DNA of 60,938 nucleotides from an uncultured Bacteroidia bacterium (lineage in GTDB: Bacteria > Bacteroidota > Bacteroidia > Bacteroidales > UBA932). Location of the stretch: the NCBI GenBank assembly GCA_902780935.1, contig CACZHP010000020.1:1-60938 (forward strand). Reading direction: 5' to 3'. Below are positions 48,777 to 56,218 of the stretch, piece by piece. The translations under genes were made by a program, and so were the position numbers. Position 1 is the stretch's first letter. The number at the start of each line of letters is the position of its first letter. The notes beneath the pieces were generated by a model. It was not told the origin of the DNA. It ran no database searches and saw nothing but the letters and a program-made list of their open reading frames with translations.

Positions 48777-48988
48777 GTGACTGATGAGGCGATGAACCGC
48801 GACATCAAGGAGCTGTGTAAACTCGCTGGTATCAATGAGGAGATCCGCCCAACATTGTGATGAAATGGACCGGCCACTCCGACTACAAGGCCATGAAACC
48901 ATATATCGACATCGTGGATTCCATCAAAGCTAGCTCGATGACGAAGTTTGACGGGCTAATAAAAAAAGTGGAATCCTTTTTATTTTAA
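48777..48988 (+). pseudogene. Remnant of a phage-type tyrosine integrase
   Basis: Two frames carry pieces of one integrase C-terminus: VTDEAMNRDIKELCKLAGIN...EIRPTL (48777-48860) and, in a shifted frame, VMKWTGHSDYKAMKPYIDIV followed by DSIKASSMTKFDG (48857-48988). The TGHSDYKAMKPY block is the catalytic His/Tyr end of Bacteroidetes phage integrases. The stretch with the HxxR motif that should lie between them is missing, so it is decayed. It marks the left edge of the island. Confidence 0.7.
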
Positions 48989-48999
48989 TAAATTATCAT

Positions 49000-49041
49000 T
49001 ACTTTTGCTACGTTTTCATGTTGTGTGAAAATGTAGCAAAA
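49000..49041 (+). promoter_or_regulatory. Operator-like inverted repeat on a TAnnTTTG promoter
   Basis: TTTTGCTACGTTTTCA (49003-49018) and TGAAAATGTAGCAAAA (49026-49041) are inverted arms with one mismatch and a 7-nt spacer. The left arm overlaps TACTTTTG (49000-49007), a perfect -7 box. The right arm ends 3 bases before the ATG of the next gene. The overlap suggests repression, probably by the downstream winged-helix protein. Confidence 0.65.
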
Positions 49042-49044
49042 TAG

Positions 49045-49971
49045 ATGAAAATGCGAGTTGACATTGATGGTAATATCTTGGATCTGAGCCCGGTAGAAAA
49101 GACCAGGTTAAAAGGGCTATGGGCTGAAGCAAAATGGACATTTGATTACTATGAATGCTCGTTTGGCGGAAGAGATTTTATCGTCCCTTCTTTGAAACAG
49201 GAGAAGGAAGTCACTCCTTTACAATTGGAGCATTATTCCTATCGCCTGGAATCATTCTTCTCCAAGCCGATAGTGTTTCTTCTTCCCGAGACTCCCCGTT
49301 ACCAAAGGGTACGTTACGCCGAAAGAGGGCTTTTCTATTTAATGCCGGACAAAGGGTATGCGAGACTCCCTTTTTTGTACGCCGGGAAAAAGATGTCGGA
49401 TAGGACCCGGGCAAAGAGGCTGACCCCTGCAGCGCAATATCTGCTTCTTTCCCATCTTCAGTTTGAGAGCCTGGACGGGAAAAACCTCTCCGAGATCAAC
49501 TCTTTGGTCCCGCAATCCTATCTCACCGTATCTCGAGCCGTCACTACATTGGAAGAGGTCGGGCTGGGTTTTTCCGATAGATTCGGGAAAACGAAGGTGT
49601 TTCATTTTAAGTTTATTGGAAAGGATCTTTGGGAAAAGGCGCAGCCTTATTTAGTGTCTCCTATTCTGACAGTACGTTATTATGATGCCTTCGATGGTTC
49701 TGGAATTATCGGCGGGATCAATGCGCTGGCGCATTACTCACACTTAAATCCAGAGGAGATGCAGACATTGGTCTTGGACCGGAATCTAGTTCCAGAGGAT
49801 AACGGCCTTGAAGACGGAAGATATAGGATCGAGGTATGGAAGTATCCTCCCATCGGGGGAGGCCCGTGGGTGGATAGATTGTCCCTCGCTCTGTCCCTTC
49901 AAGAGAATAAGGACGAGCGTGTCCAAAAAGAAATCGAAATAATGATAAATGCAATATGGTCTACGGAGTAG
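49045..49971 (+). CDS. Uncharacterised protein with a probable MarR-like winged helix
   Basis: A 308-residue protein of no assigned family. About residues 125-190 (RLTPAAQYLLLSHLQFESLD, SLVPQSYLTVSRAVTTLEEV, GKTKVFHFKFIGKDLWEKA) look like a winged helix-turn-helix that reads a DNA element, and a C-terminal part (GIIGGINALAHYSHLNPEEM, YRIEVWKYPPIGGGPWVDRL) resembles antitoxin-like proteins paired with nucleotidyltransferase toxins (AbiE-type). No such toxin gene follows, so it would be an orphan. The promoter with the inverted repeat directly upstream supports self-regulation. The resemblance is by eye only. Confidence 0.5.
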   Translation: MKMRVDIDGNILDLSPVEKTRLKGLWAEAKWTFDYYECSFGGRDFIVPSLKQEKEVTPLQLEHYSYRLESFFSKPIVFLLPETPRYQRVRYAERGLFYLMPDKGYARLPFLYAGKKMSDRTRAKRLTPAAQYLLLSHLQFESLDGKNLSEINSLVPQSYLTVSRAVTTLEEVGLGFSDRFGKTKVFHFKFIGKDLWEKAQPYLVSPILTVRYYDAFDGSGIIGGINALAHYSHLNPEEMQTLVLDRNLVPEDNGLEDGRYRIEVWKYPPIGGGPWVDRLSLALSLQENKDERVQKEIEIMINAIWSTE

Positions 49972-50159
49972 AGATACTTCGTAGGGAAGCAGAAAGTCAA
50001 ACATAAACTGTAATAAAAACAAAGATAACCGTAGTATTTGTGCTTAAGCCATAATTAATTATAGGTTATAGCCTTAGTATAGGAACCCAAATGCCCAGAG
50101 AGGAAAGTCTTATCTACTATTCAAACAGAGCCGTCCTTGTGTTTCTGCGCATTTATCAG

Positions 50160-50167
50160 TAAATTTG
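50160..50167 (+). promoter_or_regulatory. -7 box of the Fic gene
   Basis: TAAATTTG matches the Bacteroidetes -7 consensus, 11 bases before the Fic ATG. The rest of the 207-base gap (49972-50178) is AT-rich with a short palindrome ATAATTAATTAT and no gene. Confidence 0.55.
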
Positions 50168-50178
50168 TATGTTAAGAG

Positions 50179-51243
50179 ATGTCGGCTAAATCTTTTATGA
50201 GCGATTTCGACAAATACATCAAACAAGGGGAACCAGGGCAGGCTGAGAAGGCCCGTATCTGGCAGACCGCTATCGGCCTGCAAGATGTGGACGGACTCAA
50301 AACCTCGGAGTACCTGAAGGAAACCGCGCAAAGACACATCGAAGGGGATATTTCCATTGAGGATGTCCGTAACTTGTTAGACAGTTACTATGAGTCCAAG
50401 ACCAAGCGTGAGCGGGTGGAAGAAAGGACCGAGGAAGCGGACAAGGTCTCGGCGGCGATTACGTCCATCCTGTCAGAGAACACATTTACTTTTTCTCCGG
50501 ACTACTTCATCAGTATCCATCGGCGGCTTTTCACCGGCATCTACCCATTTGCAGGACAAGTCCGCGATTACAATATCAGCAAGAAAGAATGGGTGTTGGA
50601 CGGCGCTTCGGTACTCTATTCAGACTCCTACATGATTCGCCAGACACTGGAATATGACTTTGCCCAGGAGCGAGCCTTTTCATATGTTGGCTTAAGTCCG
50701 GCAGACGCCGTGAAACATATTGCCGGTTTCATTTCAGGGATCTGGCAGATTCATGCTTTCGGCGAGGGCAATACCCGGACAACCGCTGTCTTTGCTATCA
50801 AGTATCTGCGAAGTTTTGGCTTCGACATCGATAATGACCTCTTCGAAAAACACTCCTGGTACTTCCGCAACGCTCTTGTGCGGGCGAACTATCATAATCT
50901 TTCCAAGGGAATTACGGCCACGGACCAGTATCTGGTGCGTTTCTTCCGAAACCTGATTTTGGGAGAGGAAAGCACTCTTTCCAATCGGGAAATGCACGTG
51001 TCCGTCCAAAGTATCACCCCGGATGTTTCAAAGTCTCAATTTGATACTTTGAATTGCTCTTTGGAAGAATTGGCCGTCCTCAAAGCTGTCGGAGAGAACC
51101 CCTACATCACGCAAGAGGCCTTGAAGAAGACTATCGGAAAGTCCATCTCCACGGTAAAAAGACTCACCATCAACCTTCAGAAGAAAGGCCTCCTTGTACG
51201 CAAAAATGGCAAACGTGACGGCTACTGGGAGGTTCTGGCTTAA
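50179..51243 (+). CDS. Fic-domain protein with C-terminal winged helix
   Basis: A 354-residue Fic protein; such enzymes usually transfer AMP to target proteins. The Fic core motif is HAFGEGNTRT (residues 192-201), a variant of HPFxxGNGR, with the upstream flap region IYPFAGQVRDYNISKKEWVL (121-140). The N-terminal helices (GLQDVDGLKTSEYLKETAQR, HIEGDISIEDVRNLLDSYY) may be an internal inhibitory helix as in VbhA-type antitoxins, although the strict [S/T]xxxE[G/N] pattern is not met. Residues 290-354 form a winged helix (ITQEALKKTIGKSISTVKRL), suggesting DNA binding and autoregulation. It may act in toxin-antitoxin or defence roles (inference). Confidence 0.82.
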   Translation: MSAKSFMSDFDKYIKQGEPGQAEKARIWQTAIGLQDVDGLKTSEYLKETAQRHIEGDISIEDVRNLLDSYYESKTKRERVEERTEEADKVSAAITSILSENTFTFSPDYFISIHRRLFTGIYPFAGQVRDYNISKKEWVLDGASVLYSDSYMIRQTLEYDFAQERAFSYVGLSPADAVKHIAGFISGIWQIHAFGEGNTRTTAVFAIKYLRSFGFDIDNDLFEKHSWYFRNALVRANYHNLSKGITATDQYLVRFFRNLILGEESTLSNREMHVSVQSITPDVSKSQFDTLNCSLEELAVLKAVGENPYITQEALKKTIGKSISTVKRLTINLQKKGLLVRKNGKRDGYWEVLA

Positions 51244-51319
51244 CTCTAGATTCCCTTCCCTTCATTCGCCTGTGGGCACTTTGGTTTAACTATTATTCTG
51301 TTTCAAAAATGGTATATTT

Positions 51320-51572
51320 GTGTGTGATAAATACCTTGAAGAGCTCCCGCCGAGCAAGGAGGGGGAGAGCGTCTGGCTCTCCTTCAAGGCCTGGGTATGG
51401 GCGGTTAATACAGAAATCCGAAAAGCCAGAGAGGAATCTTGTTACCGCGACCGAACTCGACACAGTCAATAGCCAGGAAGCTGTTCTCGACATCCTTGAT
51501 CTGATTGAAACTCTTTTTGGGACCGCCCACCTCGAACAGATACTGGCCATCTACAAGGAAATCATGCTTTAA
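51320..51572 (+). pseudogene. Small gene broken by a probable frameshift
   Basis: Two frames each look coding in turn. The first reads DKYLEELPPSKEGESVWLSF, KAWVWAVNTEIRKAREE from about 51326; the second reads ERNLVTATELDTVNSQEAVL, DILDLIETLFGTAHLEQILA, ending IYKEIML at 51572. A one-base shift near 51430-51440 would join them into one helical protein of about 83 residues. TATATTTG at 51313-51320 is a good -7 box just upstream. No family is recognised. The alternative is two tiny unrelated frames. Confidence 0.4.
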
Positions 51573-51652
51573 CGTCGAAGCAAATACACAAAACAATCTT
51601 GAAAGATTGAAATTTTGTTGAAAAACAATCTCGGGAGATTGTTACAACAAAC

Positions 51653-51844
51653 CTACTTTTCGACCCGCAGTGAACCATCGTCTTCCAGGACGATGGTGTC
51701 GCCCTCGTTCACGGTCACGAACCCATCGCCCGTGTCAATGGACAGCATCGAGAATCCCATGCAGAAATATGGCGCCAAGACCCTGTCACCGCAAAGACGC
51801 TTGACTTCGTCATAGTTGGTGCCGGTGTATGTGAGTTTTTTCAT
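51653..51844 (-). CDS. Small conserved protein of unknown function
   Basis: A 63-residue protein, MKKLTYTGTNYDEVKRLCGD to the end IVLEDDGSLRVEK. It resembles short conserved proteins of Bacteroidetes phages and mobile elements, but no function is known to me. ATG codons at 51850 and 51856 are alternative starts. It lies just downstream of the XRE regulator on the same strand (11 bases apart) and may be co-transcribed with it. Confidence 0.65.
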   Translation of the reverse strand: MKKLTYTGTNYDEVKRLCGDRVLAPYFCMGFSMLSIDTGDGFVTVNEGDTIVLEDDGSLRVEK

Positions 51845-51867
51845 GGCCATTACCATTTCTTACCTTT

Positions 51868-52401
51868 TTAAGAAATGGACTCGATGAACTGCTTATATTT
51901 CTTTAAACCTGCGGAATACATCGAATGACCGATCACATCAAAGTCGCTGGCGGAAACTTTTTCGATAATATTCTCAAGAACACGAAGGTCTGTGACACGA
52001 TACATATTCGAAGTCGAGCCTGTCACGGATTTAATAATCGCCTGAACCGAAGGACAATTGGGAGTGTCGATGCTGTATTTCCTGATTGTTCGCTCGGAAA
52101 GAAGTCTCTCTTTCATATAACGCGCAAAGCTCTGCTCAAGAGTTAAGGCAGGAATAGTGGATATAGCCTGCGCCGGAGCTTCCTTTACCGCTTCCACAAG
52201 TGAGAAAAAGGAACTTAAAGAGAGATTGAAAAAAGAAGCCATGCGCTCGACAACCTCAACGCTGACATTCCTTTGGCCGCTCTCGATATTGCTGAGATAA
52301 TGCTGGTCAATGCCGCACTGGGAGCTAAGTTGCTCTTGTGAAAGATGGCGCTCCTGCCTAAGCCTTTTAACAACCTGACCTATCTTTTCTTGTGTGTTCA
52401 T
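51868..52401 (-). CDS. XRE-family regulator divergent from hsdM
   Basis: A 177-residue regulator. Residues 5-62 form a Cro/C1-type HTH (KIGQVVKRLRQERHLSQEQL, SSQCGIDQHYLSNIESGQRN). The C-terminal half (NCPSVQAIIKSVTGSTSNMY, DFDVIGHSMYSAGLKKYKQF) is not a family I can name. Divergence from the type I system and a palindrome at 52611-52636 suggest that it controls hsdM expression, like restriction-system C proteins. That role is inferred. A possible -7 (TATTTTTA, minus strand, 52420-52427) lies 19 bases before its start. Confidence 0.82.
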   Translation of the reverse strand: MNTQEKIGQVVKRLRQERHLSQEQLSSQCGIDQHYLSNIESGQRNVSVEVVERMASFFNLSLSSFFSLVEAVKEAPAQAISTIPALTLEQSFARYMKERLLSERTIRKYSIDTPNCPSVQAIIKSVTGSTSNMYRVTDLRVLENIIEKVSASDFDVIGHSMYSAGLKKYKQFIESIS

Positions 52402-52610
52402 AGCCCTTGGATCTTTTGGTAAAAATAGGGGTAATGGCTTGTAAGAAAAATGGACGATAGGACATAAAAATGGCGAGTCTACAAATCTGAAAGTAAGACA
52501 TCCTACCGCAATCCTGTGGGCAGTAGTCCACAGGAGATGGCTGGGGGTTGACCTCTATAGAATAAACAGACTTAAGTATTTTCTAATGATATGAAACTAT
52601 ACGAGATGAT

Positions 52611-52636
52611 TACCGAATTCTAATAAGAATTCAGTA
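52611..52636 (+). promoter_or_regulatory. Palindrome upstream of hsdM
   Basis: TACCGAATTCT (52611-52621) and AGAATTCAGTA (52626-52636) are inverted arms with one mismatch over AATA. The right arm meets the -7 box at 52635. This is the most likely operator for the XRE regulator. The 284-base gap also holds two AAAAATGG direct copies 20 bp apart (52446-52453, 52466-52473) and nothing else obvious. Confidence 0.5.
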
Positions 52637-52642
52637 AATTTG
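52635..52642 (+). promoter_or_regulatory. -7 box of the hsdM operon
   Basis: TAAATTTG is a consensus Bacteroidetes -7 element 43 bases before the hsdM ATG. It overlaps the right arm of the palindrome, so the operator could block polymerase. Confidence 0.6.
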
Positions 52643-52685
52643 TAGAAGCAAGAGAACACGAGCATTTATCTTAAGAGCATTAATC

Positions 52686-54089
52686 ATGGCTAAAACCAAC
52701 ACGGCCGACGTGGGATTTGAGAAACAAATCTGGTCGGCAGCTGACAAGTTAAGGGGTAGTATGGATGCCTCTGAGTATAAGCATGTGGTACTTGGACTTA
52801 TTTTCCTCAAGTACATTTCAGACAGATTCGAGCAGCGTTACCAGGAGTTGGTAGCCGAGGGTTACGGAATGGAGGAAGATAAAGATGAGTACACAAGCCA
52901 GGGAATATTCTGGGTCCCGCAAGATGCACGTTGGGAAGCGATAGCATCCAATGCACATACTCCGGAAGTAGGCATCAAGATTGATGAGGCCATGCGTCTT
53001 ATCGAGAAAGAGAACAACCGCTTGAAGGGTATCCTTCCCAAGAACTTCGCCCGACCGGAAATGGATAAACAGCGTCTTGGTGATGTTGTTGATCTGTTCA
53101 CAAACATCAACATGAAAGAGCATGGTGACAGCAAGGATATTCTTGGCAGGACATACGAGTATTGCCTATCGATGTTCGCATCTTCCGAAGGCAAGAATGC
53201 TGGAGAATTCTATACTCCTGCTTGCATTGTCCGCACTCTCGTTGAAGTGCTCAAGCCGTATCATGGCCGTGTATTTGACCCGGCTTGTGGGTCCGGTGGA
53301 ATGTTCGTGCAGTCAGCTAAATTCATAGAGCGCCATCAGGGGCGCATCAATGACATTTCCGTATTCGGCCAGGAAAGCAATCCTACAACGTGGAAGATGG
53401 CCCAGATGAATTTGGCTATCCGTGGGATTGAGGCTAATCTTGGAGAAGCCAATGCAGATTCCTTCCTTAAAGATCAGCATGCCACTCTCAAGGCCGACTT
53501 TGTCATGGCGAATCCTCCTTTCAATATGAGTGATTGGGGTGCAGACAAACTTCAGGACGATGTCCGCTGGAAATACGGCATCCCTCCGGCAGGAAATGCC
53601 AACTTCGCCTGGCTTCAGCACATGATACACCACCTCTCCCCTGTCGGAAAGATCGGTATGGTGTTGGCCAACGGATCTCTTTCTTCCCAAAGCGGAGGAG
53701 AAGGAACCATACGCGAAAATATCCTTAAAGCAGATCTCGTTGAATGTATCGTAGCCCTCCCGAGTCAGCTTTTCTATTCCACCGGTATTCCTGTATCTCT
53801 TTGGTTCCTGAATAGGGCAAAGAAACAGCCTGGCAAGACACTCTTTATTGACGCTCGCAACTTGGGGACGATGGTCACACGCAGGCTTCGCGAACTCACT
53901 GAGGAGGACATCATGAAGATTGCAGGGACATACGATAAGTACGTCTCTGGAGAACTGGAGGACGAGAAAGGATTCTGCGCCGTGGCAACTTTGGAAGACA
54001 TCGCCAAGCAAGACTACATACTGACTCCCGGCCGGTATGTTGGGATCGCCGAAACAGAGGATGACGGCGAGCCACGGCGAGCCCTTTGA
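52686..54089 (+). CDS. hsdM: Type I restriction-modification methyltransferase subunit HsdM, C-terminally frameshifted
   Basis: A 467-residue HsdM that adds methyl groups to adenine with HsdS supplying specificity. The N-terminal helical domain ([20 protein letters not shown]) precedes the SAM-binding motif [11 protein letters not shown] (197-207) and the catalytic NPPF (276-279). After [15 protein letters not shown] the frame is broken by a 10-bp tandem duplication and stops at 54089. Skipping one copy restores the normal family end: [39 protein letters not shown], stop at 54199-54201. The lost ~37 residues form the C-terminal helix that normally packs against HsdS, so activity may be reduced or off in this state. 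Confidence 0.93.
   Translation: MAKTNTADVGFEKQIWSAADKLRGSMDASEYKHVVLGLIFLKYISDRFEQRYQELVAEGYGMEEDKDEYTSQGIFWVPQDARWEAIASNAHTPEVGIKIDEAMRLIEKENNRLKGILPKNFARPEMDKQRLGDVVDLFTNINMKEHGDSKDILGRTYEYCLSMFASSEGKNAGEFYTPACIVRTLVEVLKPYHGRVFDPACGSGGMFVQSAKFIERHQGRINDISVFGQESNPTTWKMAQMNLAIRGIEANLGEANADSFLKDQHATLKADFVMANPPFNMSDWGADKLQDDVRWKYGIPPAGNANFAWLQHMIHHLSPVGKIGMVLANGSLSSQSGGEGTIRENILKADLVECIVALPSQLFYSTGIPVSLWFLNRAKKQPGKTLFIDARNLGTMVTRRLRELTEEDIMKIAGTYDKYVSGELEDEKGFCAVATLEDIAKQDYILTPGRYVGIAETEDDGEPRRAL
54064..54083 (+). repeat. 10-bp tandem duplication in hsdM
   Basis: ACGGCGAGCC occurs twice in perfect tandem (54064-54073, 54074-54083). Ten bases is not a multiple of three, so it shifts the frame. 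One copy would leave hsdM intact to 54201. Confidence 0.95.
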
Positions 54090-54210
54090 GGAGAAGATGG
54101 CCAGGCTCACCGGCGAGCTCTCCGAAATGTTCAAAGAGTCCCATCGGCTGGAAGAAGAAATCCGTAAGCAACTGGCCTCTATCGGCTTTGAACTAAAATA
54201 GGAGATCTTT

Positions 54211-54253
54211 TCCTTACTGCTCGATTATCAATTGTTTAACGAATCAGTAAGGA
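54211..54253 (+). promoter_or_regulatory. Hairpin covering the recombinase ribosome-binding region
   Basis: TCCTTACTG (54211-54219) pairs perfectly with CAGTAAGGA (54245-54253) over a 25-nt loop. The right arm contains AAGGA and ends one base before the recombinase ATG. Folding in the mRNA could limit translation of the recombinase. It is not followed by a T-run. Confidence 0.55.
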
Positions 54254-54254
54254 T

Positions 54255-55247
54255 ATGAAAGAAGCATTTATCACCCAGATTACAGAGGCAATGTCCGGAA
54301 CATTGACAGTAGATCAGATGACACAGCTCAGCAGCGTCTTATTGCAGACGCTGAGCAGCTACACGCTCATCGATGAAGGTGGCAAGGTCCAGGAAGATAT
54401 TGTCACCAACAACCGTCTACTTGAGATATTCCTTTCCGCCAAACTCGTTGAAGGTTGCTCCGCGAAGACGATCAAGTATTACGAGACAACCATCAAGCAG
54501 TTGTTCCGGTACATGCCTAAGGCTGTTAAGGATTATACGACAGATGACCTCCGGGCATATTTGGCGGTATTCCAGAAGAAGCACAAATCAAGCAAAGTCA
54601 CTATCGACAACATTCGCAGGATCTTTTCTTCCTTCTTCTCATGGCTGGAGGACGAGGATTTCATATTGAAGAGCCCCGTCCGTAGAATTCACAAAGTGAA
54701 AACCGGAGAGCAGGTGAAGGAAACCATCTCGGACGAGAACATGGAGATTCTCCGGGACAACTGCAAGAACATCCGGGATTTGGCCATGATTGATTTGCTC
54801 TCATCCACAGGAATGCGTGTCGGGGAGCTGGTGAAGCTAAATCGCTCTGATGTGAACTTCAATGAACGTGAATGTATCGTTTTCGGAAAAGGAAACAAGG
54901 AAAGAATCGTGTATTTCAATGCCCGAACGAAAATTCATCTGCAGCAATATCTCAAATCCCGAAAGGATAAGAATCCGGCTCTCTTCGTTTCGCTAAACAA
55001 GCCGCACGAGAGACTCCAGATTTCGGGCGTTGAAGTTCGACTCCGTCAACTTGGTCGTGGACTGAAGATACCCAGGATCCATCCTCATAAGTTCCGTAGG
55101 ACGCTCGCCACAATGGCCATCGATAAAGGGATGCCAGTGGAACAAGTCCAGAAGCTTCTTGGTCATGTGAAGATTGATACCACCATGCGTTACGCTATGG
55201 TGAATCAGACGAATGTCAAACTCTCTCATCGTAAGTTTATAGCCTGA
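54255..55247 (+). CDS. Tyrosine recombinase of the hsdS array
   Basis: A 330-residue XerD-like site-specific recombinase. It has an N-terminal SAM-like core-binding domain (NNRLLEIFLSAKLVEGCSAK through IRRIFSSFFSWLEDE) and the catalytic residues Arg188 (TGMRVGEL), Lys212 (GKGNKER), His278/Arg281 (HPHKFRRT), His304 (LLGH) and Tyr313 (TTMRYAMV), so it should be active. Recombinases next to hsdS genes in many bacteria shuffle recognition domains. Its place between hsdM and the hsdS pieces and the palindromic cores in those pieces point to that job. The stop overlaps the next frame (TGATG). Confidence 0.93.
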   Translation: MKEAFITQITEAMSGTLTVDQMTQLSSVLLQTLSSYTLIDEGGKVQEDIVTNNRLLEIFLSAKLVEGCSAKTIKYYETTIKQLFRYMPKAVKDYTTDDLRAYLAVFQKKHKSSKVTIDNIRRIFSSFFSWLEDEDFILKSPVRRIHKVKTGEQVKETISDENMEILRDNCKNIRDLAMIDLLSSTGMRVGELVKLNRSDVNFNERECIVFGKGNKERIVYFNARTKIHLQQYLKSRKDKNPALFVSLNKPHERLQISGVEVRLRQLGRGLKIPRIHPHKFRRTLATMAIDKGMPVEQVQKLLGHVKIDTTMRYAMVNQTNVKLSHRKFIA

Positions 55248-55963
55248 TGTATGCCATGTCTACATATGGCCGTCGCAGGCTTCGTTCCTTGACCCCAAGA
55301 AGGCCAAGAAATCATAATTTAGAGGAGCAAGCACAGGCGCTGTATAAGTCTTGGTTTGTTGATTTTGAACCGTTTAAGGACGGCGAGTTTATTAATTCTG
55401 AACTTGGATCAATTCCCAAAGGATGGCATGTAGGAGTTCTTTCTGAAATTGCCACAATTACGATGGGTCAATCTCCATCTGGATCCTCATTCAACGAAGA
55501 TGGGAAGGGTATTCTTTTCTATCAGGGAAGGACTGAATTCGGGTTCCGTTTTCCAACGATTAGGCTATATACAACGGAACCCAGCCGCTTTTCGGAGCCC
55601 GGAAGCATCTTAATTAGTGTTCGCGCTCCTGTTGGCGATATTAATATTTCAAAGACCCGTTGTTGTATTGGCCGGGGTCTTGCAGCTATTAAGCCAAATA
55701 CAGAATCATACTCTTTCGCTCTCTACACAATAATGAACAACAAAGATGAACTGGATTTGTATAATGGAGAGGGGACTGTTTTTGGTTCAATTAATCGTAA
55801 AGAGCTCGAAGGACTACCCCTTCTTGTGCCTTCTTATGATGCCATAGAGTCCTTTAACGAAATCGTAGCTCCTATAGATAAGATGGTCGAGACGCTGAGC
55901 GACGAAGTTATCAATCTGCAAAATGAGCGTGATTCTCTTTTACCCTTTCTTATGGGCAAATAA
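55247..55963 (+). pseudogene. HsdS second-half fragment (TRD2 type)
   Basis: Homology to HsdS begins abruptly at base 55309 with NHNLEEQAQALYKSWFVDFE and continues through one target-recognition domain (INSELGSIPKGWHVGVLSEI, SPSGSSFNEDGKGILFYQGR) to the C-terminal helix LLPFLMGK. The ~20 residues before the break (MYAMSTYGRRRLRSLTPRRP) are unrelated, so it is a half-gene opened at its central site. The frame could be translated through coupling with the recombinase stop. Half-HsdS proteins can dimerise in some systems, so function cannot be excluded. Confidence 0.85.
55306..55322 (+). repeat. hsdS central core site 1 (left array edge)
   Basis: The sequence here matches 15 of 17 bases of the central site CATAAATCATAATTTAG; hsdS homology holds only to the right of AAATCATAATTT (55309-55320). 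AAAT and ATTT are inverted arms around CATA, like a tyrosine recombinase core. Confidence 0.7.
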
Positions 55964-55967
55964 CCTG

Positions 55968-55984
55968 CTAAATTCTCATTTATG
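55968..55984 (+). repeat. hsdS start-site repeat 1
   Basis: CTAAATTCTCATTTATG directly after the stop of the TRD2 fragment, its ATG being the start of the small membrane protein gene. Same 17-mer at 57403-57419 and, with a final C, at 58631-58647. Confidence 0.75.
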
Positions 55985-56212
55985 GAAATGCTTAATATTA
56001 TTCTTTCTGCTATTGCGGCGTGCGCCTCGGTTATATCTGTTATTCTGATGTTAAAAAGTAATCGAGAGAATAAACAGCATCAACGTCATCGTCTAGAGTC
56101 GTTAGACGAAGAGTACAATGGGCCTTTAGGGCATTATGTTGATCCAACAGGAAGAGATATAGTTCGAGTGGAAATGAAGACCTTGAAGAAAGATTTGAAG
56201 ATTAAGAACTAA
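55982..56212 (+). CDS. Small single-span membrane protein inside the hsdS array
   Basis: A 76-residue protein with one N-terminal transmembrane helix (MLNIILSAIAACASVISVIL) and a charged tail (RENKQHQRHRLESLDEEYNG, GRDIVRVEMKTLKKDLKIKN). No family recognised. It starts in the start-site repeat that elsewhere carries an hsdS start codon, and hsdS copy 1 begins 6 bases after its stop. It therefore looks inserted between a start site and an hsdS gene, or carried as cargo of the cassette. Confidence 0.6.
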   Translation: MEMLNIILSAIAACASVISVILMLKSNRENKQHQRHRLESLDEEYNGPLGHYVDPTGRDIVRVEMKTLKKDLKIKN

Positions 56213-56218
56213 CTCCTT

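Noticed and set aside
50041-50100. Palindrome ATAATTAATTAT and the surrounding AT-rich gap as an origin or attachment site
   Set aside because: The palindrome is short and low in complexity; no matching copy or flanking repeat was seen.
51293-51550. An 85-codon minus-strand frame opposite the split small gene
   Set aside because: Composition is poor and the forward frames show clearer helical coding signal.
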